Source: Collinsella sp.
Lineage (GTDB): Bacteria > Actinomycetota > Coriobacteriia > Coriobacteriales > Coriobacteriaceae
Length of the DNA stretch: 44,460 nt
NCBI GenBank assembly: GCA_018382295.1
Contig: JAGZQF010000017.1
Coordinates: 1-44,460, forward strand
Direction: 5' to 3'
In this document: one piece after another, positions 35,246 through 43,407 of the stretch
How the letters are laid out: the number at the start of each line of letters is the position of its first letter
How positions within the stretch are numbered: position 1 is the stretch's first letter
Position numbers and translations under genes: made by a program
Notes under the pieces: generated by a model
Seen by the model: the letters and a program-made list of their open reading frames with translations, nothing else
Database searches by the model: none
What the model was told of the DNA's origin: nothing

Positions 35246-35388
35246 ACCATCACTCCCCCATGCAAAAACGCTGCAATTGTTTAACGTTATAGCTCAATTG
35301 AGGAGTAGCGGCGGCAGGTTTTCGGTCAACTGGGGAGTTTTAGGCGTACGGGGCACGGGCACGCCCGCTTTGGAGTAGAGGGATGGCA

Positions 35389-35413
35389 AGAAAAATGCGC
35401 CCCTGTGGGCGCA
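35389..35413 (-). terminator. Terminator of the orphan HTH gene
   Basis: On the minus strand, TGCGCCC and GGGCGCA form a stem with a tight loop, followed by TTTTTC. It lies about 15 bp past the HTH stop codon. Confidence 0.8.
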
Positions 35414-35425
35414 CCATCCCGTTTG

Positions 35426-35830
35426 CTATTCCGCCTTTTTAACGCGCGGCTTGCGACCGCGCGGCTTATCGACCAGTGCGGACTCACCGCTCTCGCGGTA
35501 CTGACGGCACCAAGCCTTGACCGAAGACTCGCTGGGAATCTTGTGCTTGATCATGGCCTCGCGAACCGTCAAGCCGTTTTCCAGACGGTCCTTAACCACA
35601 GCGAGCTTTACGTCGTACGAATAGGTGTGATGATGCGAACCGGCATTGAGGACGGCGTCGGCACCGCCCACGGCATACGCGCGGGCCCACTGACGAGCCG
35701 TGGCCTGGGGAATGCCAAGCTCCGCAGCGAGGGCGCGATGACCGACCCCCTCTTGGAGGATCTCGACGGCGCGCTGCCTAACCTCAGGCGCATGCGTGCG
35801 AGTCCTAGTTGCTTCCGACATACCTGCCAC
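35426..35830 (-). CDS. Orphan double helix-turn-helix protein, IS3/IS630 OrfA-like
   Basis: 134 residues. Two HTH units: RQRAVEILQEGVGHRALAAE, continuing LGIPQATARQWARAY (about 18-52), and VKDRLENGLTVREAMIKHKI, continuing PSESSVKAWCRQY (about 78-112), then a Lys/Arg tail. This is the arrangement of insertion-sequence OrfA proteins, but there is no DDE transposase (OrfB) next to it and no inverted-repeat ends that I can see. It may be a domesticated regulator or a relic of an IS. The start is uncertain: GTG 35830 or ATG 35821. It has its own promoter and terminator, which favours a working gene. Confidence 0.65.
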   Translation of the reverse strand: MAGMSEATRTRTHAPEVRQRAVEILQEGVGHRALAAELGIPQATARQWARAYAVGGADAVLNAGSHHHTYSYDVKLAVVKDRLENGLTVREAMIKHKIPSESSVKAWCRQYRESGESALVDKPRGRKPRVKKAE

Positions 35831-35871
35831 TTCTTAGCCTTAACCGTTAATCTGCTTTCTTACGTGCAAGT

Positions 35872-35900
35872 TAGATAGTAGCATTTTACTGTTTGCTCAA
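35872..35900 (-). promoter_or_regulatory. Sigma-70-type promoter of the HTH gene
   Basis: On the minus strand, TTGAGC (35895-35900) and TATCTA (35872-35877) are separated by exactly 17 bp. The surrounding 150 bp are AT-rich compared with the rest of the window. Confidence 0.55.
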
Positions 35901-36014
35901 AGCAGTTAATTAAAATAGACGCGGCGTTATCTGGGCATTTGGCACCAAATTACGACATTTCTTTATCGATTATTTACGCTGGTAGCTGACTCGCAGCTAA
36001 TCGTCATTCGCTTG

Positions 36015-36197
36015 TCAACAAAATTGGCATCTCTTTATGTCCTTTGGTATAGAGGATATAGTTATTAACCCCTCCCCCAATATTTTTGAGTGATCTGCAA
36101 GGCAGTAGACGTCCTCACTCCTCATGATTACCGCGCATTGCCATTCATCGGAGCAAAACAAAAAGGGCGGGACCTGCTGCGCTTGCAGGCCCCGCAC
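36015..36197 (-). pseudogene. Possible DeoR-family regulator fossil
   Basis: A short frame contains VYCLADHSKILGEGLITISS followed by IPKDI, which resembles the C-terminal effector-domain end of DeoR regulators (LADHSKFG ... L..DI..ITD). Past a frame change the DNA continues DANFVDKRM. Nothing else of a DeoR protein is present. The rest of the AT-rich stretch 35901-36270 shows only the terminator below. The frame overlaps that terminator, so it is unlikely to be expressed as drawn. Confidence 0.3.
36156..36195 (-). terminator. Terminator of the dienoyl-CoA reductase-like gene
   Basis: On the minus strand GCGGGGCCTGC and GCAGGTCCCGC form an 11-bp stem with one G-U pair and a 7-nt loop, followed shortly by CCTTTTTGTTTTG. 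About 75 bp beyond the gene stop. Confidence 0.85.
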
Positions 36198-36270
36198 CGG
36201 TTGACACCCGACGGGACACAGCCGGGCGAGGCGGATCCGTGCTACCGCCCCGCCTGGCCGCGATGTTCAA

Positions 36271-38301
36271 CTACAGCTCGTTGGCCGCGTGATACGCCGT
36301 GCGAATGGCGCTCGCGATGTCGGCGGTGCGCTCACCCGAGCAGTCGCCCACGCAGGTCACGGGCACCGTCACGCCATCCAGGTCAAACGCGTTGGCCTTG
36401 GAGCCCACGGCCATCACCACGTAATCGCAGGCGATCTTCACCGGCTCCTCGGCGCCGTCCTCGGTGGTGCGAACAGCCTCCACGCCCTCGTCGGTAATGG
36501 CGGTCAGGCGGGTCTTCACGTGCTGCTCCACGTTGTGCTCGGCAAAGTCGCTCATAATCAGCGGCAGAATGGTCTCGGACTCGCCCGCGGCAATCTTGTC
36601 GAGCATCTCCACGATCGCCACCTCGCAGCCGTGCTGCAGCAGATACTCGGCAGTCTCGGTGCCCACCAGGCCACCGCCAATGACGGCGACGCGGCCGCTG
36701 AGCTCCACCTTGCCGGCCAGCACGTCCCAGCTCGAGACGACCTTCTCCGAGTCGGCACCCGGAACGGGGATGACCACGTCGTGCGCGCCCACGGCCACAA
36801 TCGCGGCGTCGGCGGCGTTGAGGTCCTCAGCGGTAGCGGCATGGTTGAGCTCAACCTTCACACCCAGGCCAGGCAGAATCTTCTCGTAATACTCGACCGA
36901 GCGCATGATCTCGTCCTTGCGCGGGGGCGCGGCCGCCAGCACAATCTGGCCGCCCAGATGGTCGCTCGCCTCGTAAACGGTCACGTCGTAGCCGCGCTTG
37001 GCCGCCACGCGCGCGGCCTCCAGGCCGGCGATGCCGCCGCCCACCACGGCAATCTTCTTGTCGACCTCGCCCGGCTTAATGGCGATGGTCGCCTCGTCGC
37101 CGTTCTCGGCGTTGAGCACGCACGAAATGTACTTGCGGTTTTGAATCGCGTCGACGCAACCCTTGTTGCAGTTGAGGCACTCGCGGATGGGCTCACCCGT
37201 GGCGGCCTTCAGCGCAATGTCGGGGTCGCACATGAGCGAGCGGCCGTAGGCGATGATGTCGGCCGCGCCGTCTTCCAGAATCTTCTCGCCGGCCTCGACC
37301 GAGACAACACGGCCCACGGTTGCCACCGGCACGGAGACCAGGGCCTTGACGCGCTCGGCCACGGGCAGCGTCCAGTTGTAGGGCATGGCGCCCATGGGCG
37401 GAATGGTGTCGCCCATGTTGCCGGTGTGGTTGGCCTGTGCGACCTGAATCATGTCGATGCCCGCGCCCTCGAGCAACTTGGCGAACTCGCAGGCCTCGTC
37501 GGGCTGCAGGCCGCCCTTGCCGCGCGGCGTGCCGTCGGGGTTCTTCATGATCACGGGGAGTTTGTACTCCACCATCAGCTGCGGCGCGGCTTCCTTAATG
37601 GCAGCGACGACCTCCAGCGCGTAGCGAACGCGGTTCTCGAACGAACCACCGTACTCGTCGGTGCGCTGGTTGAGGATGGCCGAGCACAGCGAACCCACCA
37701 GGCGGTCGCCGTGGACCTCGATGGCATCGATCCCGGCCTGCTGCGCGCGGGCGGCCGAGGCGGCGATGGCCTCCTTGATCTGGGTGAGCTGCTCTACGCT
37801 CGCCTCGTTCACAAAGTGCTGCATGTCGTGGTGCAGCTTGGCGTATGCCTGATTGCGGATCTCGTTGGACTCGGCCATCTTGGCGGCAAAGGCCTCCTCG
37901 TCGCCGGCGGCCTTGGCCTCCTGCGCGGCCTTGGCGGCGGCCATGGAACCCATGACCATGCGGCCGACACCGGGCACATCGTACTCGGGGTGGAACAGCT
38001 GCAGCGCGACCTTGGCGCCGTGCTTGTGGACGGCATCGGCCAGCGCCTTAAACGTGGGGATCTGGGCGTCGGTTGCCAGCTTGGGCGTGGGGCTTGCGGT
38101 CATGACGGGAGCGACGTCGCCGATGACGATGTAGCTCACGCCGCCACGGGCCAAGCGCTCGTAAAAAGCCAGGCTGCGCTCGCCGATGGAACCGTCACGC
38201 TCCTCGTAGCCGGTGGTCAGCGGCGGAAACATAATGCGGTTTTTGAGCTCAAGGGGGCCAACCGTAATGGGCTGAAGCAGCTTGGATGCAGGTGCGGTCA
38301 T
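36271..38301 (-). CDS. 2,4-dienoyl-CoA reductase-like FMN/[4Fe-4S]/FAD oxidoreductase
   Basis: 676 residues from ATG 38301, which has GAGAGG 8 nt upstream; the ATG at 38305-38307 is too close to it. An old-yellow-enzyme TIM barrel (1-365; LKNRIMFPPLTTGYEERDG, EVHGDRLVGSL, QRTDEYGGSFENRVR) binds FMN. The iron-sulphur Cys are in CLNCNKGCVDAI and YISCVLN (about 375-400). The C-terminal half has a FAD motif VVGGGIAGLEAARVAAKRG and a second nucleotide motif VIGGGLVGTETAEYL. This is the FadH/BaiCD/enoate-reductase group, which reduces C=C bonds of dienoyl-CoA, bile-acid intermediates or enoates with NAD(P)H. An extra helical Ala-rich insert of about 60 residues (about 125-185) lies in the barrel. 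Substrate unknown. Confidence 0.85.
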   Translation of the reverse strand: MTAPASKLLQPITVGPLELKNRIMFPPLTTGYEERDGSIGERSLAFYERLARGGVSYIVIGDVAPVMTASPTPKLATDAQIPTFKALADAVHKHGAKVALQLFHPEYDVPGVGRMVMGSMAAAKAAQEAKAAGDEEAFAAKMAESNEIRNQAYAKLHHDMQHFVNEASVEQLTQIKEAIAASAARAQQAGIDAIEVHGDRLVGSLCSAILNQRTDEYGGSFENRVRYALEVVAAIKEAAPQLMVEYKLPVIMKNPDGTPRGKGGLQPDEACEFAKLLEGAGIDMIQVAQANHTGNMGDTIPPMGAMPYNWTLPVAERVKALVSVPVATVGRVVSVEAGEKILEDGAADIIAYGRSLMCDPDIALKAATGEPIRECLNCNKGCVDAIQNRKYISCVLNAENGDEATIAIKPGEVDKKIAVVGGGIAGLEAARVAAKRGYDVTVYEASDHLGGQIVLAAAPPRKDEIMRSVEYYEKILPGLGVKVELNHAATAEDLNAADAAIVAVGAHDVVIPVPGADSEKVVSSWDVLAGKVELSGRVAVIGGGLVGTETAEYLLQHGCEVAIVEMLDKIAAGESETILPLIMSDFAEHNVEQHVKTRLTAITDEGVEAVRTTEDGAEEPVKIACDYVVMAVGSKANAFDLDGVTVPVTCVGDCSGERTADIASAIRTAYHAANEL

Positions 38302-38442
38302 GGACATTCCTCTCTTGTAGGCGCGGCGGCGATGATGCCGCGTAGTTGTCTAGAGGATATGGCATAGGGGTACAGCGGCACAACGGAAATCGGCGAATAT
38401 CAGGTGCCGGCAGGTGGATGGGGGTGGGCGGGGCGGCCCTTC

Positions 38443-38665
38443 GGTTTGTCTCAATCTGTAACAGTTACGCGGCAAAACTGGGTCTTACTGTTACAGATCG
38501 AGACAAACCAAACCCGCCTGCTAGAAAATCTCAATCTATAACAACAACTCGGCAAAATCCGTCCCTCGTGTTACAGATTTAGACAAACACGACCCAACCC
38601 ACCGGTATATCTCAATCTGTAACACCTAGCCGCCCAAATCGGGTCTAGATGTTACAGATCGAGAT
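38443..38665. repeat. Three tandem hairpin repeats (ATCTGTAACA / TGTTACAGAT)
   Basis: Unit 1, 38443-38509, has 23-bp arms matching at 22 positions (GGTTTGTCTCAATCTGTAAC). Unit 2, 38529-38583, has 15-bp arms with two differences. Unit 3, 38609-38665, has 16-bp arms with one difference. Start-to-start distance is 86 and 80 bp. Units 1 and 3 have the same A/C mismatch in the same place. Loops share a GGCAAAA/CCCAAAT-like centre. They lie 140-360 bp upstream of the reductase gene and just downstream of the tRNA terminator. Confidence 0.7.
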
Positions 38666-38714
38666 TTTGTTTGAGAGGCTGAGAATTGGACCGAAAACAC
38701 GGTCCCGGAATAAC

Positions 38715-38744
38715 AAAAAAGCTCGCCGGCTAGGCCGACGAGCT
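38715..38744 (-). terminator. Terminator of the tRNA-fMet gene
   Basis: On the minus strand AGCTCGTCGGC and GCCGGCGAGCT pair around a CTA loop, followed by TTTTTTG. It starts about 10 nt after the tRNA 3' end. Confidence 0.9.
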
Positions 38745-38753
38745 GAAAGTTCT

Positions 38754-38830
38754 TGGTCGCGGGGGCAGGATTTGAACCTACGACCTCCGGGTTATGAGCC
38801 CGGCGAGCTACCAGACTGCTCCACCCCGCA
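38754..38830 (-). tRNA. Initiator tRNA-fMet (anticodon CAU)
   Basis: 77 nt including an encoded CCA. The anticodon loop is CTCATAA. Initiator marks are the three consecutive G-C pairs of the anticodon stem (CCGGG/CCCGG) and the lack of a Watson-Crick pair at 1-72 (T1, G72 with A73). The D region GGAGCAGTCTGGTAGCTC and T loop TTCAAAT are standard. It is transcribed away from coaX and terminated by the hairpin at 38715-38744. Confidence 0.95.
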
Positions 38831-38984
38831 ATGTCTGGGCGCCTCATGTGCGCAAGAAAGAATATTACGTGGGAGTTCGGTAAACGGCAAGGAAAATCTC
38901 GTAGAGCATAATTCCTTCATATTTAAACCCCTCAGCCCCTATCACCGTAAACGAATCGCAGCCGAGCGCCGTCGGCGGCGCGTA

Positions 38985-38990
38985 TACAAT
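38985..38990 (+). promoter_or_regulatory. -10 element of coaX
   Basis: TACAAT (within GTATACAAT) lies 36 bp upstream of ATG 39027. The -35 region is weak. Start of transcription near 38997 gives a 30-nt leader with GGGAG as ribosome-binding site. Confidence 0.45.
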
Positions 38991-39026
38991 GGTGCGCGTC
39001 CTTTTATGCCAACACTGGGAGTAGAC

Positions 39027-39800
39027 ATGCTGCTCGCTATCGATATGGGAAACACGCAGACGGCCATGGGCCTGTTTGACGGAGACGAGCTGGTGCAGTC
39101 GTGGCGCATGCCCACCGACCGCTCCTATACCGCCGACGAGATCCATGTGCGCCTGATGGGTTTCTTTAAGATGTACGGCCTTTCGCTCGACGCGGTCGAC
39201 GCGATCGCCTTTGCGGGCGTGGTGCCGCAGCTCTCGCGCGAATGGCACGCCGTGGCCGACCGCATTGCCGCAGACGCCATCGTCATTGGGCCGCAGACGG
39301 CCGCGGTGACCAAGCTGCGCGCGGCGCGTCCCCAAGCCGTAGGCGCCGATCGCGTCGCCAACGCCGTTGCGGCCGAAACTTTCTACGGCGCGCCGGCAAT
39401 CGTGGTGGACTTTGGCACCGCGACCAATATCGACGTCATCGACGAGGACGGTTATTACATTGGTGGAGCGATTGCGCCGGGCATCCGCATTTCGATGGAC
39501 GCGCTCGCCGCCCGAGCCGCCAAGCTCGCCAGCGTTCCGCTCGAGGCGCCCGAGCACGCCATCGGCCGCGATACCGAGGAGTGCATCAAGGTCGGCGCCG
39601 TAACGGGCGCCGCCGCCATGGCTGAGGGCCTGGTCGCGCGCATGAAGCGCGAGCTGGGCCGCGAGGATGCCACCGTTATCGCCACAGGCGGTCTCGCCGG
39701 CATCGTCGCCGATTCGACCGATGCCTTCGACGTGGTCGACGGACAGCTCACCATCAAGGGTATCTGCGAAATCTACCGCCGCATGCAGGAGCTGGGATAG
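39027..39800 (+). CDS. coaX: Type III pantothenate kinase
   Basis: 257 residues. It phosphorylates pantothenate, the first step of coenzyme A synthesis. ASKHA-fold motifs: MLLAIDMGNTQTAMGLF (phosphate 1), ADRVANAVAAE (pantothenate side), IVVDFGTATNIDVI (phosphate 2), GGAIAPGIRISMDALAARA and VIATGGLAG. Length is typical of CoaX (about 255). ATG 39027 with upstream GGGAG is chosen; the open frame extends back across the tRNA gene, which is an artefact. Monocistronic, with a hairpin and a terminator after it. Confidence 0.93.
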   Translation: MLLAIDMGNTQTAMGLFDGDELVQSWRMPTDRSYTADEIHVRLMGFFKMYGLSLDAVDAIAFAGVVPQLSREWHAVADRIAADAIVIGPQTAAVTKLRAARPQAVGADRVANAVAAETFYGAPAIVVDFGTATNIDVIDEDGYYIGGAIAPGIRISMDALAARAAKLASVPLEAPEHAIGRDTEECIKVGAVTGAAAMAEGLVARMKRELGREDATVIATGGLAGIVADSTDAFDVVDGQLTIKGICEIYRRMQELG

Positions 39801-39851
39801 GACAGGGGCTTAAGTCGAGCACGAGCGCGAGCGGCGAACTAGGCAACGCAT

Positions 39852-39902
39852 CGGCCCTATTCCTCAAAATCGAAAGATTTTCAGTTTTGAGGAATAGGGC
39901 CG
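39852..39902. repeat. Long perfect hairpin downstream of coaX
   Basis: CGGCCCTATTCCTCAAAA and TTTTGAGGAATAGGGCCG form a perfect 18-bp stem with a 15-nt loop that itself contains ATCGAAAGAT. No T tract follows. It lies 50 bp past coaX and just before the shared terminator; it may stabilise the coaX mRNA 3' end or be a repeat element. Confidence 0.6.
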
Positions 39903-39926
39903 AGATACCTCCCTGCAGCCACACAA

Positions 39927-39963
39927 AAGCCCTCCTCGGTGCAGGCCGAGGAGGGCTTCGTTG
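39927..39963. terminator. Bidirectional terminator between coaX and the BirA-like gene
   Basis: AAAGCCCTCCTCGG and CCGAGGAGGGCTT pair perfectly around a 6-nt loop, with T-rich sequence (TTCGTT) on one side and A-rich (CACAAAA) on the other. It serves both convergent genes. Confidence 0.85.
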
Positions 39964-39995
39964 TCATCGTTGTCTTTGAGCGCTAGCGCCTCGCG

Positions 39996-40697
39996 CTACA
40001 GCCCGCGAATCCGTACGGCCTCGGGCGGAAACTCCTGCTCGCCGGCGTCGGTCTTGATGGTCGCGCGACCCCAGATGTCCAGGCCCGCGAACACGCCCAC
40101 CGCGAGCGGCAGGCCGTTGGGCGACACCGCCGCAACCTGGCGTCCCAGCAGCGGCACCATGTCGAAGTACTCGCCCAGCACGGGAGCCAGCGGCCCTGCG
40201 GCACCCTGCGGCGTGTTGGCAACAACCGCCCAGGCGTCCACGCGAGCCAGCACGGCGGCGGCCAGCGCCTCGACCAGCGCTTCATCGGTCACATCCACGC
40301 CAAGCTCGCCCAGCGCCGCGCGCTCAATATCCACCGTCACGGCACCGAACATGCCTGCGGCACCGGCGCCGCCGTTGACGGCGACGCGTGCAAACGACGT
40401 TTCAAACGTGGGCGCGCCGCACACAATATCGCTCGGCCACTGAATGCCCACCTTGCCGGCAAGGCCCAGCCCCGGTGCCGCAGCCGTTCCCACGAGCGCG
40501 TCCATCATGCCCATCGCGGCCACAAACGGCAGGCCGTGGAAGGCATGCATGTTCACGTCGGGGCGAACGACCAGCGAAAACGTCAACGACGCCTCGCCGG
40601 CACTCCAGGCGCACCAACCCGCGGACTTGCCCTCGCGACCCGCATCGCGCGCCGCGTCGAGCTCGGTACCGGCGGCAACAGCGTTCATCTCAATCAT
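39996..40697 (-). CDS. Divergent biotin-protein-ligase-like (BirA/LplA fold) protein
   Basis: 233 residues. The segment GREGKSAGWCAWSAGEASLT followed by FSLVVRP aligns with the GRGRxGRxW.S..G..L..SL.LRP part of biotin ligases, and GIQWPSDIV with KWPNDL. The C-terminal SH3-like part reads AVGVFAGLDIWGRATI. The biotinyl-AMP loop is not GRGRRGR, and the catalytic Lys segment (normally WPND...RKLAGIL) reads WPSDIVCGAPTFETSF with no Lys. It may be a degenerate ligase, a ligase for another acyl group, or inactive. The ATG follows the folPK stop directly (TAGATG), so translation is coupled. Family assignment is by eye. Confidence 0.5.
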   Translation of the reverse strand: MIEMNAVAAGTELDAARDAGREGKSAGWCAWSAGEASLTFSLVVRPDVNMHAFHGLPFVAAMGMMDALVGTAAAPGLGLAGKVGIQWPSDIVCGAPTFETSFARVAVNGGAGAAGMFGAVTVDIERAALGELGVDVTDEALVEALAAAVLARVDAWAVVANTPQGAAGPLAPVLGEYFDMVPLLGRQVAAVSPNGLPLAVGVFAGLDIWGRATIKTDAGEQEFPPEAVRIRGL

Positions 40698-42425
40698 CTA
40701 CATACGCCCCAATTCGCCCACGATATGGCCCACGCGATCCTCAGGCTCCTTGACCTCGACGCCGTTGTAGCGGAAGAACCGCGCCGGGTCGTGCATCAGA
40801 TCCTCGAGCGGCACCAGCACAAAGTCACGCTCGCCAATGAGCGGATGCGGCAGGCGCAGCTTCTTGCCGCCGTGGGTCTCGCCATCCATCCACAGCAGGT
40901 CCAGGTCGATGGTGCGCGGGCCGTTGACCTTGGCCTTCTTGGAGCGGTCGCGGCCCAGCTCGGCCTCGATCTTCATAAGCTCGTCGAGCAGCACCAACGG
41001 CGCCAGCTCGGTCTTAATCTCGATGACGGCATTGGCAAAGGCGTCCTGGCGCGTCTCGTAGGCCGGTTCGCTCTCGTAGATGCGTGAGCAGTTGGACACG
41101 CAGGTGAGCGGGATTTCGGCGATCATGTCGCGTGCGGCGCGGATGTTGTCGCAACGATGCCCCAGGTTGGAGCCCACGGCCACAAACGCGCGACGCGGCT
41201 GCGGCTTAGCAACAGCCCAGTAACCGTTCAGGAACTGCGCAAAGCCCGCGACGTCGTGCACGCGCACAATGTTGGCACCGGCCTGGATAGCGCCCAGGCA
41301 CACGCCGAACGTGGCGGCATCGCGCTCGGCGGCCTCGGTCACGCCCGAGACAGCGCCCACAAAGCGCTTGCGCGACACGGCGCACATGAGCGGATATCCC
41401 AGCGACGCCATCTTGGCGGTCTCGCGCTGGATGACGATATCCTCGTTGGCCGTCTTGCCAAAGCCCGGGCCCGGATCGATGCAGATGCGGTCGCGCGACA
41501 CGCCGGCGTGGATGAGTGCGCGGGCCTGATCGGACAGAAAGCCCATGACGCGGCGCATGATGGGCGCCGAATCAGGCAGGGTAAAGCGGCGAAGCTGCGA
41601 GGTGGGAACATAAGCCTCCTCGCGGCGGGCGCTGCGGCGCATCATGGCGGCCAGGTGATCGCTGGGCTCCGGCGAGGACTCAGGGTTCGCGGCGGCCTCG
41701 GCGACAGGGGCGGCCTCTTCGGCAGCCGGTGCCTCCTGCTTCTGCTCGTCCGTAGGCTCGGACGCGGGCTCCGGATCTCCAAACGGCAGCGAGGGCTGCA
41801 CCACGCCACCCGGCAGCTTGGCCTCCGCCTTGGGCTCGCCCAGCAACTTGCCACGGCGACGGCGGGCAGGCTTCTCCGCCTCGCGCGCGGCCTCAGCAGC
41901 TGCTTCGCGCGCCTTCTCGGCAACAAACGCCGCGGCCGAGGTATCGAGCTGCACCGTCGCGTGCGTACGAGCGGGAGCGGCGACCTCGCCGGCGTGCATC
42001 ACGATAACGCCGCAGGTGCTCGTCTTAACAAACTCAACCATCTTGGGGTCGGTGAAGCCCGTCACGTCGTTGACGATAGAGGCGCCGCAGCGCACGGCCG
42101 CCTTAGCAACCGCCACGTGGCGCGTGTCAATCGAGACAATGGCGCCCTCTTTGGCCAGCGCGCGCACCACGGGCAGCACGCGGCGAGCCTCCTCGTCGGG
42201 GTTGACCGGGGTAAAACCAGGGCGCGTGGACTCGCCGCCCACGTCGATGATGTCGGCACCGGCGTCGAGCATCGCCAGGCCGTACTCGATGGCGGCATCC
42301 GGGTCGAAGTGTTCCCCGCCATCGCTAAACGAATCGGGCGTCACGTTGAGGACGCCCATGATGCGCGGACGGTCAAAGCTGAGCTCGTACTTTCCGCACC
42401 GCCATGTCTTGCTATCGTTCGCCAT
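40698..42425 (-). CDS. folP: Fused dihydropteroate synthase-HPPK (FolP-FolK) with a low-complexity insert
   Basis: 575 residues from ATG 42425 (GAGGAGG, 6-nt spacer). The FolP half joins pABA to the pterin pyrophosphate: IMGVLNVTPDSFSDGG, DVGGESTRPG, SIDTRHVAVA, VNDVTGF, IDPGPGFGKT and VSRKRFVG are all present. Between the fifth strand (VIVMHAGE) and DPGPGFGKT lies an insert of about 110 extra residues rich in Ala, Glu, Pro and Arg, which is not in ordinary DHPS. The FolK half (from about 415) makes the pterin pyrophosphate: FVAVGSNLGHR, IYESEPAYE and GPRTIDLDLLWMDG. Fusions of the two steps are known. It lies between the sirtuin and BirA-like genes. Confidence 0.92.
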   Translation of the reverse strand: MANDSKTWRCGKYELSFDRPRIMGVLNVTPDSFSDGGEHFDPDAAIEYGLAMLDAGADIIDVGGESTRPGFTPVNPDEEARRVLPVVRALAKEGAIVSIDTRHVAVAKAAVRCGASIVNDVTGFTDPKMVEFVKTSTCGVIVMHAGEVAAPARTHATVQLDTSAAAFVAEKAREAAAEAAREAEKPARRRRGKLLGEPKAEAKLPGGVVQPSLPFGDPEPASEPTDEQKQEAPAAEEAAPVAEAAANPESSPEPSDHLAAMMRRSARREEAYVPTSQLRRFTLPDSAPIMRRVMGFLSDQARALIHAGVSRDRICIDPGPGFGKTANEDIVIQRETAKMASLGYPLMCAVSRKRFVGAVSGVTEAAERDAATFGVCLGAIQAGANIVRVHDVAGFAQFLNGYWAVAKPQPRRAFVAVGSNLGHRCDNIRAARDMIAEIPLTCVSNCSRIYESEPAYETRQDAFANAVIEIKTELAPLVLLDELMKIEAELGRDRSKKAKVNGPRTIDLDLLWMDGETHGGKKLRLPHPLIGERDFVLVPLEDLMHDPARFFRYNGVEVKEPEDRVGHIVGELGRM

Positions 42426-42519
42426 GAACATCCTCCTCAAATGCCCGCGCCGCCGCGCTCGGGCGCAGACGGCGGGGTCGCTTTGCAATCAGTCTTTCTA
42501 TTGTATCCGCGCACACGGG

Positions 42520-43272
42520 CTAGAACGCAAACGCGGCCGCGATGTCGCAAGAAATCAGCAGGTCGGCATTTGCATCCTGATCGGTGGGAGCAAGATTGCA
42601 AATGGCCAGCGTATCGCCGGTAAAGTAACGCGTAAGGCCCGCCGCCGGATACACCACGAGCGAGGTCCCGCCCACAATGAGGGCATCGGCCGCGGCGATG
42701 GCGACAACGGCGCCGGTCAGCACATGCTCGTCGAGCGGCTCCTCGTAGAGCACCACATCGGGCTTGATGCGCCCACCGCACGCAGGACACACGGGTACGC
42801 CCGCGGCGTCCTCGTGCTCGCGCGAGCAAATCCACTCGGCGCTATAGACCGCGCCGCACGACTGGCAAATGTTGCGATGGACCGATCCGTGCAGCTCGAA
42901 CACGCGCTGCGAGCCGGCCATCTGATGCAGGCCATCGATATTTTGCGTCACCACGGCATTTAGCTTGCCGGCGCGCTCCAGCTCAGCCAGCTTGGTGTGG
43001 CAGCGGTTGGGCTTGGCGCCAAGCGCGATCATCTTGGTGCGGTAAAAGTCGAAGAACTCGGCCGGATGCGCCTCGAAAAAGCTATGCGAGAGCATAGTCT
43101 CGGGCGGATAGGCAAACTGCTGGTGATACAGGCCGTCCACGCTGCGGAAATCGGAGATGCCGCTCGCCGTGGAAACACCGGCGCCGCCAAAGAACACCAC
43201 ACGCTTGTGGGTACCGAACAGCTCCGCCAGTGCGGCGGAGGCCTGCTTGGGGTCCGATATTGCCTGCGTCAT
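42520..43272 (-). CDS. cobB: Sir2-family NAD-dependent protein deacylase
   Basis: 250 residues from ATG 43272 (GGAGG upstream); the longer frame to 43323 lacks an RBS. Removes acyl groups from lysine using NAD+. FFGGAGVSTASGISDFRS, TQNIDGLH, FELHGSVH (catalytic His) and GGTSLVVYPAAGL are the NAD and active-site motifs. Four zinc Cys: CQSC and CPAC. Zinc binding and active site appear complete. It is 94 bp upstream of folPK and may share its transcript. Confidence 0.92.
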   Translation of the reverse strand: MTQAISDPKQASAALAELFGTHKRVVFFGGAGVSTASGISDFRSVDGLYHQQFAYPPETMLSHSFFEAHPAEFFDFYRTKMIALGAKPNRCHTKLAELERAGKLNAVVTQNIDGLHQMAGSQRVFELHGSVHRNICQSCGAVYSAEWICSREHEDAAGVPVCPACGGRIKPDVVLYEEPLDEHVLTGAVVAIAAADALIVGGTSLVVYPAAGLTRYFTGDTLAICNLAPTDQDANADLLISCDIAAAFAF

Positions 43273-43407
43273 ATGAGTCCTCCGTCCTTGTTGGTCGGGC
43301 GGCATCGGGCGACATCCCGGCATGCGGCCTTTGAGTCAGCACGCGCGGAGCCCACCCCGCCCCTGTTGCGCTAATCTTAAGCCTGCAAACCCCGTCGAAA
43401 GGACACC

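Noticed and set aside
38443..38665. CRISPR array
   Set aside because: Three units only, each a large hairpin of unequal size with no uniform short repeat and no unique spacers; no cas genes nearby.
38649..39026. N-terminal extension of coaX reading GQDLNLRPPGYEPG
   Set aside because: This peptide is the translated complement of the tRNA-fMet gene; coaX starts at ATG 39027 with its own ribosome-binding site.
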